NCBI GenBank assembly: GCA_014896535.1
Contig: JADBKE010000017.1
Coordinates: forward strand, 1-64,000
Origin: Candidatus Fermentithermobacillaceae bacterium
GTDB taxonomy: Bacteria; Bacillota; Sulfobacillia; Fermentithermobacillales; DUSS01
DNA: 64,000 nt
Direction: 5' to 3'
The position numbers and the translations under genes were made by a program. Below, one piece after another: positions 63,766 through 64,000 of this stretch. Under the pieces are notes generated by a model that searched no databases, was not told the origin of the DNA, and saw only the letters and a list, made by a program, of their open reading frames with translations. Position 1 is the first letter of the stretch, and every line of letters begins with the position of its first letter.

Positions 63766-64000
63766 TCAATCCATGGCGTATCGTCCAGCCAGGGCTTTTG
63801 AGCCTCGACCGCGTGCGGATTCCAGAACGGGCACTCGCTTTATCACCGCCAGCATGGGCTCTTCGTCTTTCTCCATCGGCATGAAAAACAGGCCCACTCT
63901 GCCCGTTTTCAGATCTCTTCTGATGATCGGCGAAAACTCGGGCGTATCGAGATCTTTCCTTATTCCCAGGATAGCCTGAACATCGTGGATGATGGCCTGC
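63766..64000 (-). CDS. YIEGIA family protein, partial (C-terminus)
   Basis: The last 78 codons of a gene that enters from the right edge and ends with TGA at 63766. Visible sequence includes DVQAILGIRKDLDTPEF, IIRRDLKTGRVGLFFMP and SKALAGRYAMD, a soluble C-terminal tail. The assignment rests mostly on its place next to the capping subunit and DUF3189. The N-terminal membrane part is outside the window. Confidence 0.6.
   Translation of the reverse strand, partial: QAIIHDVQAILGIRKDLDTPEFSPIIRRDLKTGRVGLFFMPMEKDEEPMLAVIKRVPVLESARGRGSKALAGRYAMD

Overview
The window looks like one contig stretch from a spore-forming, strictly anaerobic bacterium of the Bacillota (Clostridia-like, moderately high GC). 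The evidence is spoIVA, the DUF3189/YIEGIA spore genes, the conserved block DUF512-der-plsY-gpsA-spoIVA, two [FeFe]-hydrogenase-type proteins, a tungsten-type aldehyde:ferredoxin oxidoreductase and strong GGAGG ribosome sites with frequent GTG/TTG starts. I cannot place it to genus from sequence alone.

Layout. 1-2 kb (minus): a partial unrecognised enzyme and a PTS EIIC-like permease with an unusual soluble N-terminal domain. 2-9 kb: a frameshifted metallophosphoesterase, a lipoprotein, glnS, a subtilisin-like protease that lacks its signal peptide and propeptide, and a methyltransferase. 9-16.4 kb: a hydrogen module. On the plus strand are a small [2Fe-2S] protein, a HydS-like sensory hydrogenase with a PAS domain and a SpoIIE-type phosphatase; convergent to them is hydB-hydA, in which HydB is a NuoF C-terminal/GltD fusion. 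16.4-20.4 kb: a four-gene operon of uncharacterised membrane proteins bracketed by two remnants of one insertion element; the second remnant is itself broken by a 442-bp internally deleted IS66-type element whose end supplies the stop codon of mntH.

20.4-30 kb (minus): mntH, an ion-transporter-like protein, and a tandemly duplicated MacB/FtsX-type ABC transporter in which one ATPase copy has an internal deletion. 30-38 kb: an accessory, partly decaying stretch with a start-less MNT nucleotidyltransferase, an AlkZ-like winged-helix protein, truD, two paralogous membrane-anchored proteins, a secreted protein and the ruin of an ABC exporter. 38-44 kb (minus): a DUF4932 metallopeptidase and a complete livKHMGF branched-chain amino-acid (or related amide) importer. 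44-49 kb: a GNAT acetyltransferase, wrecks of a radical SAM gene and a ZIP transporter, an SLH-anchored phosphodiester glycosidase and an orphan Cas6.

49-57 kb: a carbohydrate operon on the minus strand: PTS EIIB, an EIIC-EIID fusion, a DhnA/LsrF-type aldolase, an aldehyde oxidoreductase and a zinc alcohol dehydrogenase, with a divergent SorC-type regulator. There is no EIIA gene here. It reads as uptake and phosphorylation of an unknown sugar, aldol cleavage, then oxidation or reduction of the aldehyde. 57-64 kb is the conserved spore/housekeeping block spoIVA, gpsA, plsY, der, DUF512, DUF3189, YIEGIA-capping subunit and YIEGIA.

The best candidates for undescribed biology are the four-gene membrane complex (16.8-19.6 kb), the PTS/aldolase/AOR/ADH operon (49-56.8 kb) and the EIIC-like fusion (0.4-2 kb). 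No tRNA, rRNA or CRISPR array was recognised. Several genes are broken by single-base shifts; some of these could be assembly errors.
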